A DNA stretch of 64,000 nucleotides. It comes from Impatiens glandulifera. Taxonomy: Eukaryota > Streptophyta > Magnoliopsida > Ericales > Balsaminaceae. Below the pieces are notes generated by a model. The model was not told where the DNA came from, did not search any database, and was given only the letters and a program-made list of their open reading frames with translations. The stretch is taken from the NCBI RefSeq assembly GCF_907164915.1, contig NC_061862.1:2232001-2296000 (forward strand). Direction: 5' to 3'. Both the position numbers and the translations under genes were made by a program. Below are positions 23,451-34,309 of the stretch, piece by piece; within the stretch, counting starts at the first letter, position 1, and every line of letters starts with the position of its first letter.

Positions 23451-26400
23451 CACCCCCGCAGTCGAAACGGGAGATTCTCGGACGCTGAGACTGTCTCTGA
23501 AATCTTCAAATAGTATGCGCGGAAGTCCTTTGGTGAATATGTCAGCGATTTGAAAACGAGAAGGCATATGAAGAATGCGAACTTTACCTCTATCTACTTT
23601 TTCCCTTACAAAGTGTATGTCCATTTCGATGTGTTTGGTACGTTGATGTTGGACCGGATTTTGGGAGAGATAAATCGCACTTATGTTGTCGCAGTAGACC
23701 AGTGTGGCTTTGTCCAATGAGATACGAAGTTCTAACAATAAATTGCGAAGCCAACAGGATTCGGAGACAACATTGGCAACTCCTCTATATTCAGCTTCAG
23801 CACTAGAACGAGAAAGTGTGGATTGCCGTTTTGACGACCAAGACAGAAGATTATCGCCTAGGAAGACGCAATAGCCAGATGTAGAGCGACGGGTATCTGG
23901 ACATCCTCCCCAGTCTGCATCAGTATATGAAACGAGTGTAGACAGTGAGGATTTGTAAAGATGAAGGCCATAGTGCTTTGTACCCTGTAAGTATCGAATG
24001 ATTCTGTGTAAGGCAGCCAAGTGAGCCTCTTTCGGATCATGCATGTGGAGGCAAATTTGCTGGACTGCATATGAAATATCAGGACGTGTGAAAGTAAGAT
24101 ACTGTAGTGCTCCGGCTAAACTTCTGTAATGAGTGGGGTCAGAGACTGGTGGACTAGTTGATTTTCCAAGTTTGCCATTTGTATCGACCGGCGTTTGTGT
24201 TGATTTGCAAGTAGACATTCCAGCACGATCAATAATTTCTTCAGCATATTTCTTCTGACTAAGACAAAGTCCATCTTTAGTATACGATACAGCAACTCCC
24301 AAGAAATAGCTTAATTTACCTAAATCCTTCATAGCAAATTCTGCGCCTAAGCTTTTCATGAGAGTCTGACGTAACTGATCAGACGAAGCCGTAATGATAA
24401 TGTCATCAACATACAAGAGTAGATAGGCAATTTCGGACCCATGTTGATAGATAAAAAGCGAATGATCAGTCGTGCTGTGTGTAAAACCGATTGTAGAGAC
24501 AAAATCTGCAAACCTTTGATACCAAGCACGAGGAGCTTGTTTTAAGCCGTATAAAGATTTGCGCAATAAACAAACATGGTCGGGAAAGATTTTGTCTCTA
24601 AAACCGAAAGGCTGATGCATGTAAACTGTTTCGTTGAGATTACCATGTAAAAATGCATTCTTGACGTCCATTTGGTGAATGGACCAAGACTTCGATAAAG
24701 CAATGCTCAGAACAGTTCGTATGGTGGCTGGTTTGACAACAGGACTAAAGGTTTCTTCACAATTGATTCCAATCTGCTGAGACCTGCCATCACCAACAAG
24801 ACGGGCTTTATGCCTCTCAAAAGAGCCGTCAGAGTTAGTTTTATGCTTAAAAATCCACATGCATCGTATAATATCAACACCCTGAGGACGCGGAACCAAG
24901 TCCCAAGTCTTATTACTAATTAAAGCGTTAAACTCATCGTCCATGGCGGCTTTCCAATTCGGGTCTGATAAAGCTAACTTTGAGTTTTTGGGAATAGGCG
25001 ATGGAGATGTGAGTGTGTTTAGATTGAAAATGCGTTTTGGACAGACAATCCCATCCATTGCGCGGGTTCGTATTGTCCGTGTTGGATTGATGATGGTTGG
25101 TGAATGATTTGGACGGTTTGGTCTTGTGGACGGGCTGGTCGTGTTTGGGTTTGGGCCTGGTGAAGTGGTGATGGGTGATGGTGGGTTTGGTGGAGTGTGT
25201 TGAGTTGATAATGGGCTCGGTAATGGAGTGTTGTTTGGTGGGGAAATGGACTCGGTGATGGGCGGGGTTTGGATGTGTATTGGGATGGTTATTGGTTCGG
25301 ATTGAGATGGGTGAGTTGAGTTTGGGTTTTGGACAAGAGAAAAGGGAAATTTTGTTTCGTCAAAAATGACGTGACGAGAGATGATAAATCTTTTTGAGGC
25401 TGGGTCGTAGCATTTGTAGCCGCGATGATTAGAGGGGTATCCTAAAAAGACACAAGGGGTAGAGCGTTTATGAAGTTTGTGAATAGTGGTTGGAGGAAGA
25501 AGAGGATAGCAAAGACAACCGAAAATTTTTAGGTGAGAGTAAGAAGGAGTTCGGTTATATAGAAGTTGAGTGGGTGAGAAATTTCGAATTTGTTTATTTG
25601 GAAGAATATTTAGGAGATAAGTGGTCATTTCGAGGGCGTGATGCCAAAAATTTAACGGGAGAGAAGCATGAGTAAGCAATGTTCGAATCATGTTATTTAT
25701 GGTGCGTATTTTTCTTTCTGCTTTACCATTTTGAGGAGAAGTATAGGGGCAAGAGAGGCGAAATTGTAGACCATTTTTGTCACAAAATGTACGAAATTGA
25801 CTGTTGTTATATTCAGTTCCGTTGTCACATTGGATTGTTTTAATGGGCTTTTGAAATTGTGTTTGAATTTGATTTTGAAGTGTAGAGAAGACGGAGAATA
25901 CTTGGGATTTGTTTCCAATTGGAAAAGTCCAAAGGAAATTTGTGTAATCATCAAGAAACAGAATATAGTATTTATGTCCATTTGTACTTAGCACAGGCGA
26001 CGTCCACAAATCACTATGAATAATATCGAATGGGGAAGTAGTATAAGAGACAGAATTGGTAAATGGTAACTTAACTTGTTTACCAAAGATGCAAGACTCA
26101 CAGAGTTTAGACCCTAAAACGGGCTTACAAGAAATAGAATTTGATTTATTGAGAGAATGCAAAATATCGACACCGGGGTGTCCTAATCTATTATGCCATA
26201 AATTTGACGAAATTGCAGTAAACGAAGAATTAGTTGGGGGTTTTTGGCTTTGGCTCGACAGAGAGAGTGGGTAGAGATCCCCCGAGCTATTGTTCCTCAT
26301 GATAACCTTCCCCGTCTGGAAATCCTTTACAGAAAAACCAAGTGAGTCAAATTCTACAGAGACGTTGTTATCACGAGTAAACCGACGAATAGATATAAGA

Positions 26401-27830
26401 TTTTTAATGAGTTTGGGAGCATGTAGAACATTGTTCAGAAGTAAGGGTGGTAAGGGTGGTTTTAAGTTAGTTTTACCAATACCGCGAATCGGGATTTCCT
26501 GTCCACTCCCAACAATGATATTTTTAACACAATTTAAATTAGAATAAGGCGAGAGACTACCTGAGTTGGGTGTCATGTGTGAAGTTGCTCCCGAATCCAT
26601 GTACCAAGTATCGTCAGGCGGAGTAAGGGATAAAGTGTGCATCGCCTGATTGATATCGGTTGCAACGTAACTTTGGGGCTGCTGCTGGCTCGTCTCAGCC
26701 ATGTAGGCCTGCTGTGGCCGAGAACCGAGTACGCCTGCTCCTGCTGTCCGAGTGTGTTGCTGCTGATAGCCAGAACCGCGCCAGGAGGCGCCTTGTTGCT
26801 GTTGACCAGATGCGTGCCAGGGGGCGCTTTGCTGCTGCGGCCAGATCTGTTGTGTCGGGTAGGGACAAGGGGGTGCTGTCCAGCCCGCAGGCGCCCACTG
26901 TGCCCATTGCTGTTGGCCAGGAGGTGCCCAGAATTGCTGCTGCTGGTGGTATGTGCGGCTGGTGTTGCGACCGCGTCCTCTGCCGCGCTGGCTGCGTCCT
27001 CGGCCCTGGCCGGCCTGTTCCTGCGCGCTAGAGGTGCCCTGCTGCTGCTGCTGGCCGGTAGCACGGGCTGATTGGCTAGAGTTGTTTCCGCGGCCTTGGC
27101 TACGATCGTCCGAGGCAATAAAAGAGGTGTTTGTGTGGACGAATTCATCCTTCCTTGTTTCAACAAGGAGCAAATCAGATCTAGCATCGTAGAAAGATGG
27201 GAGAGGCTTCTTTTGACCTATTATGGTGGCGATTGTTTCGTAGTTTTCATTCAAACCCCCAAGTAGACGCAACACCAGTCGATTTTCAGAAACGGGGCAA
27301 TCAACATTAGCAAGTTGATCCGCAATCATCTTCAATTCAGTGCAATAAGCACTCATGTTTGGGAAATCATTGAGACGAATTTGAGAAAACCTATTTTCAA
27401 GATACATAGCGCGAGAACCTGTGTTATCTTGAAATATATTCGCTAAACGTTCCCAAGCCTGAGCAGCCGTCATACCAGGTTTTTGGATCGTGTTTAGTAG
27501 ATCCTTGGATATTGTTCCAAATATCCATTGCTTGACAAGGGCGTCAAGGCGTTTCCACAGAAGAGAGTCGGTCTCGGAAGATGTTGAAGGTGTTTCGGAG
27601 GCGTTGGGAGTTTTTGGTTTGAGATGTTCGTAAACATTGTGAATCAAGCAGTGGTTTTCGAGAAGGTCTGCCCAAGAGAGATATTCCTCGCTACCCATCT
27701 CTAGGGTGATAGGAATTATGGAGCGGAGATTGTTAACAGAGAAAGCAGAGTGGTATTGAGAAACAGACATGGTGGTGGGCGTCTGACTTTGATTGGAGGA
27801 GGAGTCTGAATTAGTAGGTGGGACAGACAT
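23445..27830 (-). CDS. Copia gag-pol polyprotein, uninterrupted
   Basis: 1,461 codons from the ATG at 27,830. The frame stays open 42 codons further up into the LTR, but this ATG lies downstream of the primer-binding site and is the likelier start. Order: UBN2-type gag (about 20-250); a Q/W/G-rich tract without a CCHC knuckle (260-390); protease with MDSGATSHM (about 412). Integrase has an H-H-C-C finger (about 540), Asp in HSDLW (607), Asp in CDNGTEY (670) and Glu in NGKAERK (703). RT spans about 965-1,210 with YVDD (1,140). RNase H has TDADWGG (1,301) and ends with KHIEMDIHFVREKV. The stop lies just inside the 3' LTR. All catalytic residues I looked for are present. Confidence 0.95.
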   Translation of the reverse strand: MSVPPTNSDSSSNQSQTPTTMSVSQYHSAFSVNNLRSIIPITLEMGSEEYLSWADLLENHCLIHNVYEHLKPKTPNASETPSTSSETDSLLWKRLDALVKQWIFGTISKDLLNTIQKPGMTAAQAWERLANIFQDNTGSRAMYLENRFSQIRLNDFPNMSAYCTELKMIADQLANVDCPVSENRLVLRLLGGLNENYETIATIIGQKKPLPSFYDARSDLLLVETRKDEFVHTNTSFIASDDRSQGRGNNSSQSARATGQQQQQGTSSAQEQAGQGRGRSQRGRGRGRNTSRTYHQQQQFWAPPGQQQWAQWAPAGWTAPPCPYPTQQIWPQQQSAPWHASGQQQQGASWRGSGYQQQHTRTAGAGVLGSRPQQAYMAETSQQQPQSYVATDINQAMHTLSLTPPDDTWYMDSGATSHMTPNSGSLSPYSNLNCVKNIIVGSGQEIPIRGIGKTNLKPPLPPLLLNNVLHAPKLIKNLISIRRFTRDNNVSVEFDSLGFSVKDFQTGKVIMRNNSSGDLYPLSLSSQSQKPPTNSSFTAISSNLWHNRLGHPGVDILHSLNKSNSISCKPVLGSKLCESCIFGKQVKLPFTNSVSYTTSPFDIIHSDLWTSPVLSTNGHKYYILFLDDYTNFLWTFPIGNKSQVFSVFSTLQNQIQTQFQKPIKTIQCDNGTEYNNSQFRTFCDKNGLQFRLSCPYTSPQNGKAERKIRTINNMIRTLLTHASLPLNFWHHALEMTTYLLNILPNKQIRNFSPTQLLYNRTPSYSHLKIFGCLCYPLLPPTTIHKLHKRSTPCVFLGYPSNHRGYKCYDPASKRFIISRHVIFDETKFPFSLVQNPNSTHPSQSEPITIPIHIQTPPITESISPPNNTPLPSPLSTQHTPPNPPSPITTSPGPNPNTTSPSTRPNRPNHSPTIINPTRTIRTRAMDGIVCPKRIFNLNTLTSPSPIPKNSKLALSDPNWKAAMDDEFNALISNKTWDLVPRPQGVDIIRCMWIFKHKTNSDGSFERHKARLVGDGRSQQIGINCEETFSPVVKPATIRTVLSIALSKSWSIHQMDVKNAFLHGNLNETVYMHQPFGFRDKIFPDHVCLLRKSLYGLKQAPRAWYQRFADFVSTIGFTHSTTDHSLFIYQHGSEIAYLLLYVDDIIITASSDQLRQTLMKSLGAEFAMKDLGKLSYFLGVAVSYTKDGLCLSQKKYAEEIIDRAGMSTCKSTQTPVDTNGKLGKSTSPPVSDPTHYRSLAGALQYLTFTRPDISYAVQQICLHMHDPKEAHLAALHRIIRYLQGTKHYGLHLYKSSLSTLVSYTDADWGGCPDTRRSTSGYCVFLGDNLLSWSSKRQSTLSRSSAEAEYRGVANVVSESCWLRNLLLELRISLDKATLVYCDNISAIYLSQNPVQHQRTKHIEMDIHFVREKVDRGKVRILHMPSRFQIADIFTKGLPRILFEDFRDSLSVRESPVSTAGVY

Positions 27831-27907
27831 TAGAAGTTTGTGCGTGAGGCAGCAAGGTGGGAGGAAGAGAAAAAAAAATTCGATTGATGATCTTGAGAGG
27901 ATCTTTA

Positions 27908-27918
27908 CTCTGATACCA
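27908..27918 (-). other. primer-binding site, Ale-like Copia
   Basis: TGGTATCAGAG on the minus strand, directly at the 5' LTR edge; complementary to the 3' end of initiator tRNA-Met. Confidence 0.9.
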
Positions 27919-28081
27919 TGATAGAGATGAATCCCATGGTTATTATTGATAAACAATGTTACAATATATACTAGTCAAAAGACTCTTAATAAGGTAAACC
28001 ACTAATCTAGGAATCTAAACAAGGTAACCCACTAATCTAGGAATCTAAACAAGGTAACAAGATATATACAATATACTAATA
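27919..28081 (-). repeat. 5' LTR, Ale-like Copia
   Basis: 163 bp, identical to the 3' LTR and followed by AATAC. Confidence 0.95.
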
Positions 28082-28251
28082 AATACACTATAATGAGAAA
28101 TTTAAGATTACAAACTTCTTTAGTATAAAGATATCTTCACGAAACCTTTTGACTCTCAAGCTATTACAAACACTCTCAAGCTATTTATAGAATTTGATTA
28201 ACAAAAATAATTGCATATATGTAATAATACTAACCATTATAAAATCTAACA

Positions 28252-29595
28252 AAAAAAATAGATTCAAGACACTTCATTACAGTTCTTCACCTTGTCTTTA
28301 ATCTGCAACTTGTGTTAAAAAACAAACTCGAGCTCTTGGGTATTAGTGCTTTATTCTTCTCCAAGTCTGAGAAAGCTCATACCTTTTTAAAATTTCTCCA
28401 TAGGAATAGTCTTGGTCAACATATCATCCGAGTTGACAAGAGTGGAGATCTTCTTCACTTATACCTATTTTCTATCAATGACTTCCCGTATGAAATGCAT
28501 CTTCACATTTATGTGCTTGGTCCTCTTATGAAACACAATTCTCTTGTACAAGTGAATTTCACTTTGTGAATCACAGAAAATGGTATCTTAAAATTCTCCT
28601 AGACCTAATTCTGTAATAAAACCTTTTATCCACATACTCTCCTTAGCAGCTTCTGTTAGAGTAATATACTCAGATTCAGTAGTTGACAAAGCCACAACAT
28701 GCTGCAGACTTGATTTCTAACTCACTGTATTTCCTCCAACAGTAAACATATATCCGGATAATGATCTCCGTTTATCTAAATCTCCTGTGAAATCCGAATC
28801 ACAATACCTAATAATCTGAAAGTCTCTCATATCAGAAACTTTATATATCAGCTTTTAAATCAGAAGAACCCTCAAATATCTAAGAATCCACTTGATGGCT
28901 TGCCAATCATCTTTTCCAGGTCTACCCATAAATCTACTTACCAAACCAACTACATACGTCAAGTCTAGTCTTGTACATATCATTGCGTATATCAAACTTT
29001 CTACACAATTTGAGTAAGGGACTTGTTTTATGTACTCATACTCCGTCATAACTTGATCTTTTTTCACCAAAGACAAACTAAACTGAGATCCAATTGGTGT
29101 AGAAAATGACTTAGTTGACTCCATTTCGAACAACTTCACTACCCTTTTACAGTAGTCTTGCTGAGACAACATCAATTTTCTATTAACTCCGTCTCTAGTC
29201 ACGCTGATCCCTAAAATTTTCTTAACATCACTCAAATCCTTCATATCAAAAACAGAATTTAATTGTGTTTTCATTTCAACAATCTCAATCACATTACTTG
29301 AAATTATGAGCATATCGTCTACATAGATTAACAAGTACATTAAAGACTTATTTTGGAGTTCAGTGAAATAGACACAATTGTCGAATCTGCTCTAAGTAAA
29401 GCCTTGCTTCAGCATGAACTCGTCAAACCTTTTGTACCACGGACGAGGAGATTGCTTCAGTCCATAGAGGGACTTCTTGAGCTTGCAAACTTGATTCTTG
29501 GTTCCTTGTTTTATGAAACCTTGTTTTACAGAACCTCTTCAATATTTCCATGAAGGAAATATGGCCTATCACAACCTAATGGTGTTGGTTCCTTG
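28252..29595 (-). pseudogene. Tork-like Copia relic (RT and RNase H)
   Basis: The best frame is 28,855-29,340, with the RT catalytic motif LLIYVDDMLI, then DMKDLSDVKKILGI and LSQQDYCKRVV. An upstream RT piece (29,340-29,590, FLHGNIEEV) and the RNase H part (28,300-28,860, STTESEY, FHKRTKHINVKMHFIREV) lie in shifted frames. Sequence left of RT is missing and joins satellite at about 29,595, so the element is truncated at its 5' side. Confidence 0.85.
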
Positions 29596-31870
29596 TTTTA
29601 AATTATTCTTATACACATAGTTTTTATAATTTCAAACTGAATATAATTTTACGTCCCAATTCAAATCACAAGTCACAAAATCACAATCACTATAAAACCA
29701 ACATTGGTAATTGATATTTCTCAATCTTTTAGAATTTTTGTGTGCTTCTATTCATGTTACAACGATATAATCAGACTAAATCAACTAACTAGGAGAATAT
29801 GCAGAAATGAAATATTCTCATACACAAAAATATTGTCATCCAAAAAGAATATAATTTTATCATCCAAACATAATGTAATTTTACTTTACAAATCACAGTC
29901 ATTCAAATCACAAGTCACCAAATCTCAATAACTATAAATCAACAATAGGAATAGGAAGTGATCGTTCTTAATCTTTTAGAATATTTTGTTTCTATCTACG
30001 CTATAACAATATTGTCTTATCATAATATTTGTAAGACTAAACCAATTAATTAGGAGAATATGCAGAAATGAAGTATTCCCATACACAAAATTTTTAGAAT
30101 TTCAAACTGAATATAATTATATGTACTAAACACAAATCATTCAAATTTAAAGCACCAAATCACATTCACTATAAAACCAATATTGGTAAATGATCGTTCT
30201 CAATCTTTAAAAAATTTGTATCCACACAACAAAAATATAGATTTGTATCATATTATTTGTAAGATTAAGCACACTAACTATGAGAATATGTAGAAATGTA
30301 GTATTCTCATACACAAAGTTTTTATAATTTCAAAACGAATATAATTTTACGTCTCAATTCAAATCACAAGTCAACAAATCACCATCACTATAAAATCAAT
30401 ATTGGTAATTGATCGTTTTCAAACTTTTAGAATTTTTGTGCTTCTATTCATGTGAAACAATATAGTCTTATCATATTATTTGTAAAACTAAATCAACTAA
30501 GTATGAGAATATGCAGAAATAAAGTATTCTCATGTACAAAAATTTTGTCATCCAAAAAGAATATAATTTTATCATCCAAAATATAATATAATTTTATGTT
30601 ACAAATCATATTCATTAAATCACAAGTCACCAAATCACAATCACTATAAATCAACAATAGGAAGTGATCGTTCTCAATCTTTTAGACTTTTGTGTTTCTA
30701 TCTACGCGGTAACAATATTGTCTTATCATAATATTTGTAACACTAAACTAATTTTAATTTTTTTTTGTTTATATCTACTTGGAAACAATATAATTATATC
30801 ATATTATTTGTAATAATTAACTAACTATTTAGGAGAATATGCATAAATGAAGTATTAAAATACACAGTTTTTATAATTTAAACTGAATATAATTATATGT
30901 CCCAAATCAAAAGTCACCAAATCATAATCACAATAAAACCAATATTGGTAATGATCATTTTTAATCTTTTAAATTTTTTGTGTTTCTATCGACGAGGCAA
31001 AATATAGTTTAATCATATTATTTATTAGACTAAACCAACTTAGTAGGAGAATATACACAAATTAAGTATTCTAATATACAAAATTTTTATAATTATAATC
31101 CGAGTATAAACATCACAAGTCACCAAATCATAATCACTATAAACCAACATTAAGAAGTTATTTTGATATGAAGAAATGAAATATTCATAAACATAAAATT
31201 TTATAATTTCAAACTAAATATAATTATACTTTCAAATCATAAGTCATTCAAATAAAGTCACCAAATTACCATCACTATAAAACCAACATTAGAAAGTGAT
31301 CGTTCTCAATCTTTTAAAATTTTTATGTTTCTATCCACGCGACAATGATATAATTTTATCATATTATTTGTAAGACTTAACCAACTAAGTAGAAGAATAT
31401 ACACAAAATTTTTATATTTTCAAACCGAATATAATTATATGTCTCAAATTATAAGTCATTCAAACATAAGTCACCAAATCATAATTACTATAAAACCAAC
31501 ATTAGTAAGTGATATTGTTTCCAATCGTTTTAAAATTTTGTGTTTTTATCCACGCTTGTAACAATATATTTTTTAAGACTAAATTACTAAGTAAAAAAGA
31601 TATACAAAAATGAAGTATCGTACTGATTTAATCATGTAATACTTAATACTCTTAAATTCAAAATCATATGTTGAGTGATATTATTCCCAATCTTTTAGAA
31701 GTGTTGTGTTTTTATTCATGTGGACAACAATATAGTTTTATTATATATTATTCTTTTTTTAAAACTAAAGCAACTAAGAAAATGAATATGAATATGCAGA
31801 ACTGATGTATTTTTAACCTTTATGATTTAATCATTTAATACTTAATATTTTTCCAATTCAAAATCACAAA
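29596..31870 (-). repeat. satellite array 3 (minus orientation)
   Basis: Same monomer family as arrays 1 and 2 but reverse-complemented (TTTAGAATTTTTGTG, CATATTATTTGTAAGACTAA, GAGAATATGCAGAAATGAAG landmarks). The last monomers from about 31,560 are strongly diverged. Confidence 0.95.
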
Positions 31871-31879
31871 TGAAGTAAT

Positions 31880-32512
31880 ATTGCTTCCTAATAAGTCGAC
31901 AGAATATTGAATGTATAGAGTTAGATATTCAAATAATTATCAAACCTAATTTAAAAATAAATATATAGAATATGAGGTTTTTGTCTTGTATTTAATGTCT
32001 ATGGTACCTAATTAAGTCTAACTAATTATCTATAGTTTCTTCGTATAATACTGATCTTAAATTCTATTAGATATATTATATGTGTTTAACAAATTAGGTA
32101 AGACTAAATTTTTTTTTGTTACAAAGAATTATTGTAACAGAAGTTTCAGACATCCAAACAGATTAATTAATCATTAAGTTTTTTCCTCTCCAAGAATTAC
32201 TATTGCATTATGAACTTAATATTTTTTTTTTGTCTACCTTAATTGATCACTTGTACTTAATTCAAATAAAGTGTAACCAAGTAAGGGAAGTTATCCATTC
32301 AAATTAAATTTTATGTTATCTAAATGGTTATAGTACATTACATAAAATAAAATATACGAACTTACCAAGTGAGGAATCAAATTTATTTAGGCTTTGAGCA
32401 TTGGTTAACAGAGCCAGTCCATGTACAATTTCTATAGTTTCATCGCAAAAACCCTACTCTACAACAACAATATTACATGGTTTTGATTTAATATACAATA
32501 ACACTGGTAACT
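31880..32512. repeat. third copy of the arm block
   Basis: This matches 47,335-47,960 in the same orientation and 2,470-3,000 in inverted orientation, including AATATTGAATGTATAGAGTTAG and the tract ending ACTGGTAAC. As in the other two copies, satellite adjoins its left end (right end for the inverted copy). It ends abruptly against LINE-type sequence. Confidence 0.9.
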
Positions 32513-34200
32513 CCTGTTGAAAATGATGCAGAAAAACAGGGGATAATGAAAGAGCTTGGAAGATACGCTATAATGAAAGAGCTAATCTGTTTGGGCTCAA
32601 GATTCAGATTACAAAGTTCCTTATGCATGCCCACTGAGGAGAAATTGTCATCAATAAGAAGAAATCCCAACAAATTATAATTCAACTCAACATTCAATAT
32701 CTTCAAGACTGGAATCTACTGAAAAAAGAAGAATATGAAGAAATTGTTCAATGGTCAATTTCTATAATAAAGGGGCTGATGAAGGCTCTCAAATCTAAAT
32801 CATTAGAAGAACAACAATGCCAAAAAGCAGAGGATCATGCCTATAAAGGGAAAATCTAGTTGGGCAATACACAAATAAAATTAGAGGTATTGAATTCACC
32901 ATTTGAATATAAATTGCCTACTGAAGTAGAGAAAAACTGTATAAAGGAATGAGAAAATGTAGTTGTGGGAAACTACATAGGGAAAAACATAGTATCCTTC
33001 ATAATTACTAAAGATGTAATGTTGAAGCAATGAGAATATAAAGGGTTGGAGACGATTTCAGTAAAGGTCCATGATTTATATTTCCTTAAATTTAAGAAGG
33101 GATCTAATCTGGAGGAAATTCTAGAAATTGGGCATACATATATAAGATCCAACTGTATGAAGTTTGAAAAATGGTTTGAAGACTTGAACCTATTGAGTAA
33201 TCCAAAAAAACTGCACATATATCGTTCAAACTCTAGAATATACTTGTACATATATATACAATTCTGAAGCCTTTAGTCATTTTGCAGTTTTATTGGGTAA
33301 ACCATTGTACATGAACTCAATTACTGAAGAAGAAGAGCACCTATCATTTGCTAGAATTAGCATTGAGATGCATCCTAGAAATACACTGTCAAAAAGTATG
33401 ACAGTAGTAGATAGAAAAGAAAACCTACTGTCATGAAAATCACTTATGAGTGGAGGCCAGATAGAGTCTCTTTCTGCAATACCTTCCAACATGCAAGCCC
33501 AAAATGTGATTTGGTTAAGTAAGAAGATCAGAAAATTCATAAAGGTTAGAAAGTAGAGGTGCAGGAAAATTAAACAGAGGTGCCTATTTTCAAAGAGAAA
33601 AAATGTGGTTAAAGAACAGGAAATAGAAGATATAGAAAATTTTATACAAAAAGAAATCTGTACGAAGAAGGAGGTGAAACTCAATCTAATCATGTTAAAG
33701 AGATAGTTGAGGACTCTCAATCAAATCCAATTGAAGTGGTTGCTAATGAAAATAGAGAGGAACATACTCAGGCTAATCAAAAGAAGAAGAAATTCCAAAG
33801 TTGATACAAAGGAATCCAAATTTGTTGAGGATTCCAAAGTTGCTGAGGATTCCAAAGTTGAAGATGAAGGAAACAAAGACAATGATCTCGAAATTCAAGT
33901 TGAGAACAACAATGTGAAGAGCCCGGAAATCCTGAAGAAAAATTCTTTATATCAAATCAGAACGGATTCATATAAAGAAATAAATCAAAATAAGAATAGG
34001 CAGTATTCATCAACCTTTTCAGTTCATCCCCCTTTCATTGTAAGAAGAAAGGAAAGGGAAGGGGAAGAGGAAGATAACGTATTGAAACATCAGGTTGGTA
34101 TGAAAATAAAAATCCTGATCGGGATAATTAGAATTTTATACAATTTTTAATCTTGTCTTGTAATCTCCGTTTCTTTTATGTTTGATTACTACTAATTAAG
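32513..34200 (+). pseudogene. LINE ORF1-type relic (DUF4283 and zinc-knuckle region)
   Basis: Broken plus-strand frames read, in order, an N-terminal lysine/glutamate-rich part, a DUF4283-type region (GNYIGKNIVSFII at about 32,965, then FLKFKKGSNLEEILEIGHTY at 33,070-33,135) and its C-terminal half (GKPLYMNSITEEEEHLSFAR, 33,290-33,355). The position of a CCHC knuckle has decayed (33,450-33,520). A charged tail follows (33,707-34,150, an open 147-codon frame with repeated EDSKV). DUF4283 plus a knuckle is the ORF1 layout of plant L1-like LINEs. No endonuclease or RT follows, so it is truncated. Confidence 0.7.
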
Positions 34201-34309
34201 TTCTTTGGGGTCGTTTGATTGTTATTTTTTAATCATATCTAAGATTTGTCTAGCTTTGATTCTTGACCTTCTCACTTTTAGGATTTTAATGAAATGGTTT
34301 TTAACAGTT
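34201..34309. other. short spacer
   Basis: Nothing recognised between the LINE-type relic and satellite. Confidence 0.5.

Larger units (their letters stand above)
23288..28081 (-). mobile_element. intact Copia LTR retrotransposon, Ale/Retrofit-like
   Basis: The element is 4.8 kb with short 163-bp LTRs at both ends that I read as identical. The target duplication is AATAC (23,283-23,287 and 28,082-28,086). The primer-binding site TGGTATCAGAG adjoins the 5' LTR (27,908-27,918), and a G-rich polypurine tract (GCGGGGGTG on the minus strand, 23,451-23,460) adjoins the 3' LTR. LTR ends are TA...CA on the element strand. The polyprotein frame is uninterrupted. Short LTRs, no zinc knuckle and the RNase H signature GGCPDTRRSTSGYC point to the Ale/Retrofit group. 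All features expected of an autonomous copy are present. Confidence 0.96.
23150..28251 (-). repeat. 3' LTR of a Tork-like Copia, split by another Copia
   Basis: About 135 bp (23,150-23,287) and 170 bp (28,082-28,251) form one LTR once the Ale-like insertion and one copy of its AATAC duplication are discounted. The right end reads ...TCTAACA, beside a T-rich (polypurine on the minus strand) tract and the RNase H end of a Copia relic. The left boundary is approximate. Confidence 0.7.

Noticed and set aside
26573..27187. Long minus-strand and plus-strand ORFs over the Q/W-rich part of the Ale-like Copia
   Set aside because: They are other-frame readings of a GC-rich, repetitive gag segment inside an intact polyprotein.
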